Assembly (NCBI GenBank): GCA_017513625.1
Contig: JAFXEW010000025.1
Coordinates: 1 to 50,688 of the forward strand
DNA: 50,688 nt
Source of the DNA: Lachnospiraceae bacterium
Lineage (GTDB): Bacteria > Bacillota > Clostridia > Lachnospirales > Lachnospiraceae
Reading direction: 5' to 3'
How positions within the stretch are numbered: position 1 is the first letter of the stretch; every line of letters starts with the position of its first letter. The translations under genes and the position numbers were made by a program. Of the stretch, positions 1 through 8,423 are shown piece after piece. The notes beneath the pieces were generated by a model. It was given only the letters and a program-made list of their open reading frames with translations. It was not told the DNA's origin and did no database searches.

Positions 1-84
1 AAAGCCGCACATTTAGTAATTCCGCATTTACTTACCACAATGTTCCGTGTACATCCCCTGCGGACAAAGCCGTGGCAGGTGTTC
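1..84 (-). repeat. dispersed repeat copy, cut by window edge
   Basis: Read on the minus strand, these 84 bases match the plus strand at 31920-32003 with roughly 72 identical positions and one indel by eye. A central block of 20 bases (atgcggaattactaaatgtg) is identical. Here the segment is not part of an open frame, while the other copy forms the 3' end of a gene. The sequence also resembles the arms of the palindrome at 28960-29191 (shared cgcagg, tacacgga and ttacta blocks). It may continue beyond the left edge. It is most simply a copy of a dispersed extragenic element. Confidence 0.7.
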
Positions 85-119
85 TTGCCTGAAAAGACAC
101 AAATCCCCTTGGAAAGGCT

Positions 120-196
120 GCCTTCCGAGAAACGCTCACATATGTCACAACGATTTTCCCGTGGGTGTGGCTTAGCAGTAGGGTACACCGGAAGGC
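120..196. repeat. hairpin-closed inverted repeat
   Basis: Eight-base perfect arms, gccttccg at 120-127 and cggaaggc at 189-196, enclose 61 bases that hold weaker internal complementarity. It sits just downstream of tspO on the minus strand. There is no U-tract, so it is not an ordinary intrinsic terminator. I do not recognise an RNA family. It may be part of the repeat element at the window edge. Confidence 0.3.
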
Positions 197-202
197 GGCG
201 TC

Positions 203-673
203 TCAATTAAGCAGATATACGCCCAGATTCAGGTAAGCTGCAAAGATAACCCAGAACAGATAGGGTACCATAAGGAGTCCCGCTGTGGTGGATATTTGCA
301 GGAATTTGGCGGTGGTGACCAGAATCAGTACCCAGAGCAGGATGATCCATGCAAAGGAGAACAGATACCATTCCAGTGAAAAGAACAGAATGGGCCAGAT
401 AAAGTTAACCGCCAGTTGCAGTCCGTAGACAAACAGAGCATTTTGTTTGGCTGTAGGGTCGGCATCGGAGGTCAGTACCAGATAGGAAGCAATACCCATC
501 AGTGTGTACAAAACAGTCCACACGATAGGAAATATCCGGCCCGGCGGTGCAAGGGGAGGCTGCTGCAGCTGACCGTAAGTATCCATGCTGCCGCTTGTGA
601 TAAGTCCGGCAATGATGCCCACCAGTAAAGGGATGGCAACACATATGAAAAAGGTCTTTAATTTGGAATTCAA
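203..673 (-). CDS. tspO: TspO/MBR family membrane protein
   Basis: A 156-residue protein with five predicted membrane helices, the usual size for the TspO/MBR (translocator protein) family. Family members bind tetrapyrroles such as heme or protoporphyrin and act in stress responses in the cytoplasmic membrane. Visible signatures are PPLAPPGRIFPIVWT near residues 39-53 (family WxPP/P..F..VW region), the NFIWPILFF helix and PYLFWVIFAAYLN near the C-terminus. It is transcribed alone on the minus strand and divergent from the next gene. The first helix begins directly at the N-terminus, and no cleavable signal is seen. Assignment to the family is firm; the physiological ligand here is unknown. 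Confidence 0.93.
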   Translation of the reverse strand: MNSKLKTFFICVAIPLLVGIIAGLITSGSMDTYGQLQQPPLAPPGRIFPIVWTVLYTLMGIASYLVLTSDADPTAKQNALFVYGLQLAVNFIWPILFFSLEWYLFSFAWIILLWVLILVTTAKFLQISTTAGLLMVPYLFWVIFAAYLNLGVYLLN

Positions 674-798
674 TTTTACACCTCGTTTTCAATCTTTGTT
701 TTATTTATATGCAAAAAATCTCAGAATATAAGTAAAAGGGATTCATGGGTATATTTTTAAAATTGTGCAGGATACTAATAAAAAAAGGAGGCGAAAAT

Positions 799-1233
799 AT
801 GCGTAGTACAGATACCGTAAAATTATTAAAAGAATGTGATGCAGGAACCAAGATGGGTATTTCCTCCATCGATGATGTGTTGGACAGAGTGTGCGATCAG
901 GGGCTGAAGGCATTGCTTCAGGAGAGTAAAAGTCATCATGAAAAGCTGGAAACAGAGCTGGAAGAGGAACTGAGCAGCTATAGTGAAGAAGAAAAGGAGC
1001 CTAATGCCATGGCAAAGGGCATGTCCTGGATGAAAACCAATATGAAAATGGCTATGGATAACAGTGATGCTACGGTAGCAGATTTGATTACGGACGGTTG
1101 TGATATGGGTGTGAAATCCCTGGCACGTTATATGAACCAGTATCCCGCTGCAGACGATAAGGCGAAGGCACTTTGTGACAGACTGATTTCCATTGAAGAA
1201 CAGCTGCGTAAGGAATTGAGAAAGTATCTGTAA
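799..1233 (+). CDS. small ferritin-like helical protein (DUF2383-like)
   Basis: A 144-residue, charged, all-helical protein without signal or membrane segment. The start at 799 is chosen because a strong aaaggagg site lies just upstream; the frame stays open back to 745, but that part has no ribosome site. The region around residues 75-125 (WMKTNMKMAMDNSDATVADL and the following ITDGCDMGVKSLARYMNQY) looks like the four-helix-bundle family that includes DUF2383. The function is unknown, and iron binding is not evident because the usual ExxH pairs are not clear. It is a single-gene unit ended by the terminator at 1283-1330. Confidence 0.6.
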   Translation: MRSTDTVKLLKECDAGTKMGISSIDDVLDRVCDQGLKALLQESKSHHEKLETELEEELSSYSEEEKEPNAMAKGMSWMKTNMKMAMDNSDATVADLITDGCDMGVKSLARYMNQYPAADDKAKALCDRLISIEEQLRKELRKYL

Positions 1234-1282
1234 TCACAGTTCTTTTCAGATAATCCGTTCATGAAGGAATCATTGGAAAAGT

Positions 1283-1330
1283 AAAACACCTCCCGCAGGA
1301 AATAATATTCTTCACGGGGGGTGTTTTATA
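1283..1330. terminator. bidirectional intrinsic terminator
   Basis: A stem of about 13 bp (aaaacacctcccg with cggggggtgtttt, one wobble) around an 18-base loop, with A-run and T-run on the two sides. It lies between two convergent genes, the small helical protein and the serpin, and can serve both. Confidence 0.85.
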
Positions 1331-1378
1331 TTATAAAAGCAAAAGATTCTGCCGGGATAATATATTGTGGAACACAGT

Positions 1379-2590
1379 CTACGGTCTATTTACCAGGCCC
1401 ATGAATAAAGGCAGTCCGTCGAAATCAGTAAGTGCAAAAAGGAAGGGTCTGTCCGCTTTGAATTCTGCCGGGGGTTCGGGCGGGAAAAAGGCGGTGCACC
1501 GTACAGCCAGCAATGTATAGGCAGCGGCTTCGCAGCCCTCTTCGTCAATGGTCAGTCGGGCCGCATGCTGTGCCCGGGAAAGGCTTAAATCATCTGTTCC
1601 GGTCAAGGGACTGAAATCCGACAACTCACTTTGAAATACGTCGGTAATCCCCAGCTTCTGCAGCGAATCGCTCAGGTCTATATCAGATAGAATATCAAAC
1701 TTGGGAATGGTTATATTTACCCGCTTGTGGGTTGATTCCAAAGTTTCGCCGCCGGATAAAAGAAATTCCGTCAGCCGGTTATCTGCAAGAAGCTCCTCCG
1801 GAGCATGTCCCTGCCCGGGCAGTACAAACCACATTACATATCTGCCGCCCATTGTAAGCGCTACAGCGTTGAAATCCTTTCCGGAATAATAATTGCAGAA
1901 GGAAGTGCGGTTCATAAAGTCGCAGGTAAGCTCTTTTCCGTCATTGGTATAAAAAGTTCCTGCAGCAGTATTTTCTGCAGAAAAAGGATCATTCCACGAG
2001 GCTTTAAAATAAATGGTGGTAGCCAGGGCCAGAACGGTGGAAGGATCCAGCGTAACCTTGGAGGTCTGTTCCCGTAAGAGGCCGCCGGTATTCTTATCCA
2101 ACCAGTTTTGCAGCTTCTGATTCAGCTCGGGAGAGCCCATGACTCCCTTGTGACAGGTTGCATGGTAAGATTCTTTCAATTGTTTTTGACAGTTTCTCCG
2201 ATAAGAAAACTGTTTTCTGATCCAGAAAGAAGCGGCAAGGGAGAGCTTGGCTTCCTTTTCTTGGCAATAGCATCTCGTATATATCTCTGAAGCCTGCTCA
2301 CGCAGATGTTCCATCAGTTCTTCCGTGTCAGCATCGCTTAGGTCTTTGAAGGGATTGGTAGTCATTTGGTCGCCGGCTACTGGCACTCCGGCGGTTCCGT
2401 CCGGGTTCATCAGTTGCAATATCTGTGCCCGGCTGCCGCCGGCGGTTACTTCTGCCAGCATACCCAGTGCCAGATATATATTTACCGGAGAAAAAACAAT
2501 ATTCTTACCGGATTCATTCTGCGCAAGGATAGAAAAAAGCTTACGTGTGTAATCAGGGGACAGGTTGATGGGGGAATCTGAAGTATTCAT
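1379..2590 (-). CDS. serpin-family serine protease inhibitor, no signal peptide
   Basis: A 403-residue serpin, close to the normal length of the fold. The N-terminal NIVFSPVNIYLALGMLAEVT segment and the C-terminal ADRPFLF and PLFMGLVN segments are diagnostic. The reactive-loop hinge reads EEGCEAAAYT, near the inhibitory consensus EEGTEAAAAT, so an inhibitory serpin is likely. P14 is Cys instead of Thr/Ser and P9 is Tyr instead of Ala, both unusual in a loop that must insert into sheet A. The loop is about three residues longer than in antitrypsin before the distal prolines, so P1 cannot be fixed (Thr, Cys or a nearby residue). The start follows a taaggaggc ribosome site. There is no signal peptide, which contrasts with exported gut-bacterial serpins and suggests an intracellular target. 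Confidence 0.9.
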   Translation of the reverse strand: MNTSDSPINLSPDYTRKLFSILAQNESGKNIVFSPVNIYLALGMLAEVTAGGSRAQILQLMNPDGTAGVPVAGDQMTTNPFKDLSDADTEELMEHLREQASEIYTRCYCQEKEAKLSLAASFWIRKQFSYRRNCQKQLKESYHATCHKGVMGSPELNQKLQNWLDKNTGGLLREQTSKVTLDPSTVLALATTIYFKASWNDPFSAENTAAGTFYTNDGKELTCDFMNRTSFCNYYSGKDFNAVALTMGGRYVMWFVLPGQGHAPEELLADNRLTEFLLSGGETLESTHKRVNITIPKFDILSDIDLSDSLQKLGITDVFQSELSDFSPLTGTDDLSLSRAQHAARLTIDEEGCEAAAYTLLAVRCTAFFPPEPPAEFKADRPFLFALTDFDGLPLFMGLVNRP

Positions 2591-2665
2591 AAATGCCTCC
2601 TTATATTTTAAATCTTGTTGCCGTGTTTAACGGTATCGGCAGGGCAGAAAACTACTGTTAAGCAT

Positions 2666-2693
2666 ATCATAGCATAATGTGCTTAAAATGCAA
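2666..2693 (-). promoter_or_regulatory. predicted promoter of the serpin gene
   Basis: On the minus strand, TTGCAT (-35) is followed after 16 bases by TATGAT (-10). The inverted repeat ttaagca/tgcttaa at 2659-2665 and 2680-2686 brackets the -10 and looks like an operator. Confidence 0.45.
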
Positions 2694-2858
2694 TGTATTC
2701 ATATGAGCAGAAAATAGCATAATTTACCCAGTATGTGGCAAAAAATGAGTTGGCGGAAAGTTCTTTTTATCATAAAATAGTGGTATATGATATTTTATCT
2801 TAACAGTGGGTTTCTCTGTGTGGGGAATCCTTTGTTTGCAGAAAGGTAAGGTTAAGAG

Positions 2859-4928
2859 ATGAAACAAATGAAAAAGGCAAATGTGATGAGCAGAATGCTG
2901 TTGGTTTGTTCCGTGGTACTTCTTTGTGCTATGGGTAATCTGTTTTCCGCAGAGGTAAGCGCGGCAGGGACCAATATCATTCAGAACGGTAATTTTGAAG
3001 ACAGTGATACTTCCATGTGGACGGCGGCAAGCGGTTCCGCATCCATTACCACTGCAGTATCCGACACACCGATTTTTGGTGATGTAACCACTTACGGTGT
3101 GATTTCCGGCAGAGGAGCTTCTTATGATTGCTTTGCACAGGATATTACGGCGGCAGTGACGGACGGTACGGAATACGAATTTGAATTTTACGTAAGATTG
3201 TCCGATGACTATGCGGGAGCTCCCATGGATCAGAGACAGGTGGAATTCTCCCCCTATGTTACCATCGGTACCCAGACCGTATACATGGGGTCCTGGTCCA
3301 GTGAAGTGCGCGGTGTAGCCAGCCAAAAGCTGAATCCCGGTGAGTGGACCAAGTATTCCGGTACTTTTACCGTGGATTTCGGTTCCGATATGAAGCAGCT
3401 GGTAATCCGTATTCTGGAGCAGGGTACTAATTACGGAGCAGGCGAATGTGTGAAGGGTGAATACCATGTAACCGGTGTTTCTTTAAAGCCTGTTGTGAAA
3501 GAGCCTATGCAGCTGGAAGATGTTCCCATTCTTAAGGATACCATTTCCCAGGCAATGGGCGGCGATGTAATCGTAGGCGGCGCAGCAACTGCTTTTGAAC
3601 TCCGTGATGAAGGTGTAGAAGCTATTTTGCGTAAGCATTTTAATGCAGTTACTCTGGGCAATGAGATGAAGCCCGACGCAATGTTTGGCTACAGCAACGG
3701 CAAATGCCCCAACCCCCAGGAAGTAAAGATAAACGGCAAGAAGGTAGTGGTTCCTACCTTGGATTACAGCCGTGCGGAGACTATGTTAAATACCATTGCA
3801 AAGTGGAATGCAGAGGATCCTGATAATGCACTGAAGGTAAGAGGACATGTACTGGTATGGCATTCCCAGACTCCCGAATGGTTCTTCCATGAGGACTGCG
3901 ATATGGCTAAGCCTCTGGCAACTACAGAAGAAATGAACCTGCGTCTGGAGTGGTACATAAAGACCGTATTAGAACACTTTACAGGTGAAGACAGCAAGTA
4001 CAAAGATATGTTCTATGGATGGGACGTAGTAAACGAAGCCGTCAGCGACAGCTCCGGATACCGTAAAGACTATGAGAACTCCATGTGGTGGAAGGTATAT
4101 CAGAGCAACGAGTTTATTATTAATGCATTTAAGTATGCAAATAAATATGCCCCCGCTGAATTAAAGCTTTATTACAATGACTACAATGACAGCGTATTCA
4201 ACAAGGTACAGAGTATCGTACAGCTGTTAAAGGATGTAAAAGCAGCTGAGGGAACCCGTATTGATGGTATGGGTATGCAGGCTCATTACGACAATATGAA
4301 TCCCGGTATCACTAATTTTAAGATAGCAGTGAAATCTTATCTGGAAGTAGTGGACGAAGTACAGCTGACGGAGTGGGATATTAAATCTGCCGCAAAGTCT
4401 TATGCGACTCCTGCGCTGGTAAATGCAGAGTATGAGCGTCTGGGCTTCAGATATTACAATTTGTATCAGGCTATTCTGGAACTGAAGCAGGAAGGTTACA
4501 ATATCACCGGACTTACTTTCTGGGGTAATATTGATAAATACTCCTGGTTACAGACTTCCTCCAGTGTAGGTGGCGGTATGACCACCAACAGTAAGCAGTT
4601 CCCCATGCTCTTTGATGATAATTACAAGGTAAAACCTGCATATTGGGCATTCGTGGATTATGAAAAGATTAAGCTTCCCGAGGCAGAAGAGGATAAGCCT
4701 GCAGAAGAATCTAAGGAGCCTGTAAAGGAAGAGAGCAAGGAGTCCGTAGAGGAAAGCAAGGAAGAAGTATCCTCCGAAACAGCAGATGCTGAGGAAGAGG
4801 TGAATGCACCCGCAGAAGAAGAGAATAAGAGCAATGTTCTTCCTATCGTTATCATTGTGATTCTGGTTCTGGCAGCAGGAGCAGGCGCCGGATTTTATTT
4901 CTTCAGGAAAAAAGGGAAAAAGGGGTAA
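2859..4928 (+). CDS. GH10 endo-1,4-beta-xylanase, membrane-anchored, with N-terminal CBM
   Basis: A 689-residue exported enzyme that cleaves internal beta-1,4 bonds of xylan. Residues 1-36 form a signal peptide. Residues about 37-210 begin NIIQNGNFEDSDTSMW, typical of a CBM22/CBM4_9 carbohydrate-binding module. The GH10 barrel spans about 225-610, with the acid/base Glu393 in WDVVNEA and the nucleophile Glu505 in QLTEWD. HVLVWHSQTPEWFF and the late FWGNIDKYSW are further GH10 marks. A Glu/Lys/Ser-rich linker of about 50 residues (PAEESKEPVKEESKE type) leads to one C-terminal membrane helix and a basic tail, RKKGKKG. The enzyme is therefore held on the cell surface without an LPXTG signal. It may be co-transcribed with the Dabb gene 4 bases downstream. 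An alternative start at 2868 is possible. Confidence 0.95.
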   Translation: MKQMKKANVMSRMLLVCSVVLLCAMGNLFSAEVSAAGTNIIQNGNFEDSDTSMWTAASGSASITTAVSDTPIFGDVTTYGVISGRGASYDCFAQDITAAVTDGTEYEFEFYVRLSDDYAGAPMDQRQVEFSPYVTIGTQTVYMGSWSSEVRGVASQKLNPGEWTKYSGTFTVDFGSDMKQLVIRILEQGTNYGAGECVKGEYHVTGVSLKPVVKEPMQLEDVPILKDTISQAMGGDVIVGGAATAFELRDEGVEAILRKHFNAVTLGNEMKPDAMFGYSNGKCPNPQEVKINGKKVVVPTLDYSRAETMLNTIAKWNAEDPDNALKVRGHVLVWHSQTPEWFFHEDCDMAKPLATTEEMNLRLEWYIKTVLEHFTGEDSKYKDMFYGWDVVNEAVSDSSGYRKDYENSMWWKVYQSNEFIINAFKYANKYAPAELKLYYNDYNDSVFNKVQSIVQLLKDVKAAEGTRIDGMGMQAHYDNMNPGITNFKIAVKSYLEVVDEVQLTEWDIKSAAKSYATPALVNAEYERLGFRYYNLYQAILELKQEGYNITGLTFWGNIDKYSWLQTSSSVGGGMTTNSKQFPMLFDDNYKVKPAYWAFVDYEKIKLPEAEEDKPAEESKEPVKEESKESVEESKEEVSSETADAEEEVNAPAEEENKSNVLPIVIIVILVLAAGAGAGFYFFRKKGKKG

Positions 4929-4932
4929 GTAA

Positions 4933-5235
4933 ATGGTAAAACATGTGATTTTATGGCAACTGAAAGAGGACTTTTCCGATGCGGAGAAGGCTAGGATTAA
5001 AGAGGAAATCAAGGCCGGTCTGGAAGGACTGAAGGGCAAGATACCCGGACTGACAGATATCCGTGTATATACGGAGCCCATGGCATCTTCCAATGCGGAT
5101 GTGATGCTTGACAGTACCTTCACTGATGCAGATGCGCTGAAGGGATACGCAGTTCATCCTGCTCATGTAGTTGTGGCGGATGCGAAGGTAAGACCTTTTA
5201 CCAGAAGCCGGGTTTGTATGGATTTCGAAGTGTAA
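4933..5235 (+). CDS. Dabb (stress-responsive A/B barrel) family protein
   Basis: A 100-residue protein of the dimeric alpha/beta-barrel (Dabb) family. It starts MVKHVILWQLKED, ends in the PFTRSRVCMDF strand, and has the central HPAHV motif typical of the fold. Such proteins are small cytoplasmic dimers with mostly unknown substrates. The gene begins 4 bases after the xylanase stop and precedes a terminator, so the two probably share a transcript, although no functional link is obvious. Confidence 0.88.
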   Translation: MVKHVILWQLKEDFSDAEKARIKEEIKAGLEGLKGKIPGLTDIRVYTEPMASSNADVMLDSTFTDADALKGYAVHPAHVVVADAKVRPFTRSRVCMDFEV

Positions 5236-5245
5236 AGTATGTACG

Positions 5246-5284
5246 AGAGGAGATTGTCCCAAGGGATGGTCTCCTCTTTTTTTT
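5246..5284 (+). terminator. intrinsic terminator
   Basis: Perfect 8-bp arms agaggaga (5246-5253) and tctcctct (5270-5277), extended inward by tgtccc/ggga pairing, are followed by a run of eight T. It ends the xylanase-Dabb unit. Confidence 0.9.
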
Positions 5285-5307
5285 GAGCATCTGTAAGTGT
5301 AAATGAA

Positions 5308-5336
5308 TTGACTGGCATTATGTTCTATAATATAAT
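5308..5336 (+). promoter_or_regulatory. predicted sigma-A promoter
   Basis: TTGACT and TATAAT are separated by 17 bases, a near-consensus housekeeping promoter about 70 bases ahead of the polytopic membrane protein gene at 5410. Confidence 0.7.
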
Positions 5337-5409
5337 TATTCTGGTTTATTTTGCATTGAAATAAGAGATTCTATAGTTAGTTGGACTAATAACAGAAGCG
5401 GGGAGACAT

Positions 5410-7272
5410 ATGTTGGAGAAAAAGGAAATATATATCAGATATCTCATATCTGCCCTGGCGGCATTGGCCGGTGCATATGGTGTAAGTTATTTATTTATGT
5501 TAAAAGAGGGCAGTGTATTCGGCTACGGACTCATACCCGTGCTGGTATTTGCCTATGTTTTTCTTATCTGGGAGAGGCGGCTGAAACGCATCCGTGAGGA
5601 AGAGAAAATCCATAGAGGCGGACTGTATGTGGCGCTGATAATGAGTTTCGGTATTTCCCTGTCCTATATATTGGGTTATCAGTTGGAGGCCATGGATATG
5701 ACTGCTTTGGGACTGAAGGGCAAGGCAGGTATCCTGGTAAGGAGCCTTTGCCTGATGTGTGCCCTGTTTCCTTTGATTTATTCTTTGACGGGTTTCCTGG
5801 TTAAAAAATATAAAGAGCGGAAGGCTTCTGCAGGTCTCAGAATAAAAAAGGGCCTTTTATTTGTTTGTGTCAGTGTGATTCTGATGCTATGCTGGCTACC
5901 TGTTTTCCTGGCATATTATCCTGCCATTATGACCTTCGATTTTCACAGACAGGCGGGAGAGGCTGCCAGAGGATTTATCTGGTTTAACAGTTATCAGCCG
6001 CTGGCCCATACCCTGCTTATTTGGGTGGCATTTCAGATAGGGAATGCTGTGGGCAGTCTGGAAACAGGCATGGCATGCTACAGTATATTCCAGATGTTGG
6101 TATTGGCGGTTTCCATGGGATATGTGTGTACATTAGTATACCGTCTGGTAAAGAGAATATGGCCGGTAGTGGTGTTGACCGTATTCTTTGGTTGTTTTCC
6201 TTTCATTCCCGTGCTGGCGGTATGTGTGACCAAGGATATTATATTCACGGCTTTGTTTTTAATATTTATGTGCCTCTTTGTGGAGCGCAGCTATTTTGTA
6301 ACAGGTAAGAAGAGAGTGGTACTGGATGTACTGTGGGTGCTGGAAGGCATACTGATGATTCTTTTCAGAAATAATGCACTGTATGCGGTGGCGGTGTTTG
6401 CCCTGTTCTTTGTGGTAATGTCAGAAAAGAAGCAGCGGATTGGCGCCCTGCTGATTTCACTGGCGCTGATTGCAGGGGGCAAAGGCGCACTGGAAGGAAT
6501 CCAGGCGGCACTGGGCACCACTATCCGCGGCAGTCAGGTAGAAATGTTCAGCGTGCCCATACAGCAGATGGCCCGTGTGGGATATTTACACGGAGAAGAT
6601 ATGCCTGAGGATGTGTTTATGACGCTTGATTATTATGTGCCCTGGCCGATTTGGCATGATTATAATGCCCCCCTGGCAGATACGGTAAAGAATTACGTGG
6701 CTAATTTCCGCTTTAATGACACCTGGAAAGGGAATTACGGGGGTGTGATGAAGGCCTGGATGGAAATCGGTCTGAAATATCCCCAGGAGTATGTGGATGC
6801 CTTTTTGGAGCTTACCGCAGGCTACTGGTTTCCGGATGACCGCACATGGTGTGAAGTGCTGGGATACGGCGCAGACACCCGTATGGGAGCTATCTACACC
6901 TATAATGCGGTGCCTACGGATGTAATACCGGAGGGAATTGCTCATGTATCCAAGTTGCCGGGATTGGAAGAGTCCTTGGAAAAGATTGTCAGCGGCAACA
7001 GTTTTTATAACTGGCCCGTGCTATCCGTATTTTTTAAGCCTGCATTATATGTTTGGGCTTTTGCCATGGTGCTTCTCCTTGCCATGGCATTTAAGGAACG
7101 TAAAAAAATGATGATTATGCTTTTACCCCTTATGTATTTCGGTACTTTATTACTGGGACCGGTGGTACAGGTAAGATATATATTTACCATGGTGGCGGTG
7201 TTACCGTTGCTTTGGGCATTATTCTATTATAAACAAGATGATAAGTCGGAGATTTTGGAACCGACAGAATGA
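5410..7272 (+). CDS. polytopic membrane protein (DUF6020-like)
   Basis: A 620-residue integral membrane protein with about 12 hydrophobic helices. A long extracytoplasmic section (about 380-530, rich in Trp, Tyr and Asp) lies before the last three helices. The region AYYPAIMTFDFHRQ with the following SYQPLAHTLLIW resembles the DUF6020 family, whose layout recalls GT-C glycosyltransferases; that enzymatic role is inference only. The start at 5410 follows a ggggaga site. It begins an apparent unit with the FNT channel, 8 bases downstream. No catalytic residues can be named. Confidence 0.65.
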   Translation: MLEKKEIYIRYLISALAALAGAYGVSYLFMLKEGSVFGYGLIPVLVFAYVFLIWERRLKRIREEEKIHRGGLYVALIMSFGISLSYILGYQLEAMDMTALGLKGKAGILVRSLCLMCALFPLIYSLTGFLVKKYKERKASAGLRIKKGLLFVCVSVILMLCWLPVFLAYYPAIMTFDFHRQAGEAARGFIWFNSYQPLAHTLLIWVAFQIGNAVGSLETGMACYSIFQMLVLAVSMGYVCTLVYRLVKRIWPVVVLTVFFGCFPFIPVLAVCVTKDIIFTALFLIFMCLFVERSYFVTGKKRVVLDVLWVLEGILMILFRNNALYAVAVFALFFVVMSEKKQRIGALLISLALIAGGKGALEGIQAALGTTIRGSQVEMFSVPIQQMARVGYLHGEDMPEDVFMTLDYYVPWPIWHDYNAPLADTVKNYVANFRFNDTWKGNYGGVMKAWMEIGLKYPQEYVDAFLELTAGYWFPDDRTWCEVLGYGADTRMGAIYTYNAVPTDVIPEGIAHVSKLPGLEESLEKIVSGNSFYNWPVLSVFFKPALYVWAFAMVLLLAMAFKERKKMMIMLLPLMYFGTLLLGPVVQVRYIFTMVAVLPLLWALFYYKQDDKSEILEPTE

Positions 7273-7280
7273 GAGGTTAG

Positions 7281-8333
7281 ATGGAACAGGCATTTACAAT
7301 GATGAAATTTCCCAGGGAAATAGTGGAACACCATATTGAAGCCAGCATGGATAAGGTAAAGATGCAAAAGCGCAAGCTGGCCATGATGGGCTTTTTTGCA
7401 GGCATGTTTATTGCATATGCGGCGGCAGCCAGCAGTGTAATCATACATGACATCAGTAATGTGGGTCTGGCCAGACTTTTGGCAGGATGTATCTTCCCCG
7501 TGGGACTGATGCTGATTGTGTTTATCGGCGGAGAGCTTTTTACGGGAGATTGTCTCATGATAATGGGCGTGCTTCACAAGCAGTACCGTATCCGTAGCAT
7601 GGTAAGAGTGCTGGCGGTGGTATTGCCGGCTAATCTGGTGGGAGCGGTGCTCCTGACCTGGCTGGTGTCCATGAGCGGACAGTGGAATTATACCGGTGGC
7701 TTGTTGGGGGCTTTTACCATTAAGGTGGCTATGGACAAAGTATCCATGCCTTTTATGACAGCATTTATTTCCGGCCTCATATGTAATGTGTTTGTGTGCG
7801 CGGCAGTGCTTCTAATGAACGCATCCAAGGATGTGACCGGCAAAATCTGGGGTTGCTTTTTCCCCATTATGGCTTTTATTGTCAGCGGATATGAGCATTG
7901 TGTAGCGGATATGTATTTTGTACCCGCAGGTATTTTTGCCATGAAAAACGAGGCCTATGTGCAAAAGGCCATAGATACATACGGTTATACGGCTGAACAG
8001 CTTTCCGGGTTGGACTGGGGAAGCTTTTTCCTGAACAATATGCTGCCTGTAACACTGGGCAACATGGTAGGCGGTATGGTAATTATGGGGGCCATTCTCT
8101 ATGGAATCCATGGTAAAACCTTAAAGATGGACAGACCCCGGAAAGCTCACAGATATCATGAGCGCAGGTACAGACATGAGCATCCCGGGGAACACCATGC
8201 GCAGGCAGAGCACCCTGGTCACAAGGAGCATCAGACACGTTCTGAGCACCACGGCCACAGAGAATATCATGGTCATGGGGAGTACCACGGTCACAGAGAA
8301 CATCACAGCCACGGAGCAAATCATAATCATTAG
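7281..8333 (+). CDS. formate/nitrite transporter family protein with His-rich tail
   Basis: A 350-residue FNT channel for small monovalent anions (formate, nitrite, hydrosulfide, lactate). Residues 1-280 carry the six-helix fold with GGELFTGDCLM and the central-histidine helix GYEHCVADMYF. The family consensus there is usually EHxxANM, so Asp replaces Asn. The last about 60 residues form a hydrophilic extension with about 21 histidines in degenerate HHGHREYHGHGEY units, absent from ordinary FNT proteins, which end soon after helix six. The tail lies on the cytoplasmic side in the family topology. It suggests metal binding or pH sensing, but this is inference. The gene follows the DUF6020-like gene by 8 bases. 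Confidence 0.9.
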   Translation: MEQAFTMMKFPREIVEHHIEASMDKVKMQKRKLAMMGFFAGMFIAYAAAASSVIIHDISNVGLARLLAGCIFPVGLMLIVFIGGELFTGDCLMIMGVLHKQYRIRSMVRVLAVVLPANLVGAVLLTWLVSMSGQWNYTGGLLGAFTIKVAMDKVSMPFMTAFISGLICNVFVCAAVLLMNASKDVTGKIWGCFFPIMAFIVSGYEHCVADMYFVPAGIFAMKNEAYVQKAIDTYGYTAEQLSGLDWGSFFLNNMLPVTLGNMVGGMVIMGAILYGIHGKTLKMDRPRKAHRYHERRYRHEHPGEHHAQAEHPGHKEHQTRSEHHGHREYHGHGEYHGHREHHSHGANHNH

Positions 8334-8423
8334 GAGCACCGGGATAACGGGGCGCACCAGGGCGAAGGGAAGCTTATTCCTTTTTGTGCTGACAAGGTGA
8401 ATTTTACAAAGAGAGGGAACAGA

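Noticed and set aside
2724..3467. A 247-residue minus-strand open frame over the xylanase start
   Set aside because: It is antisense to a signal-bearing, domain-complete gene and shows no family features.
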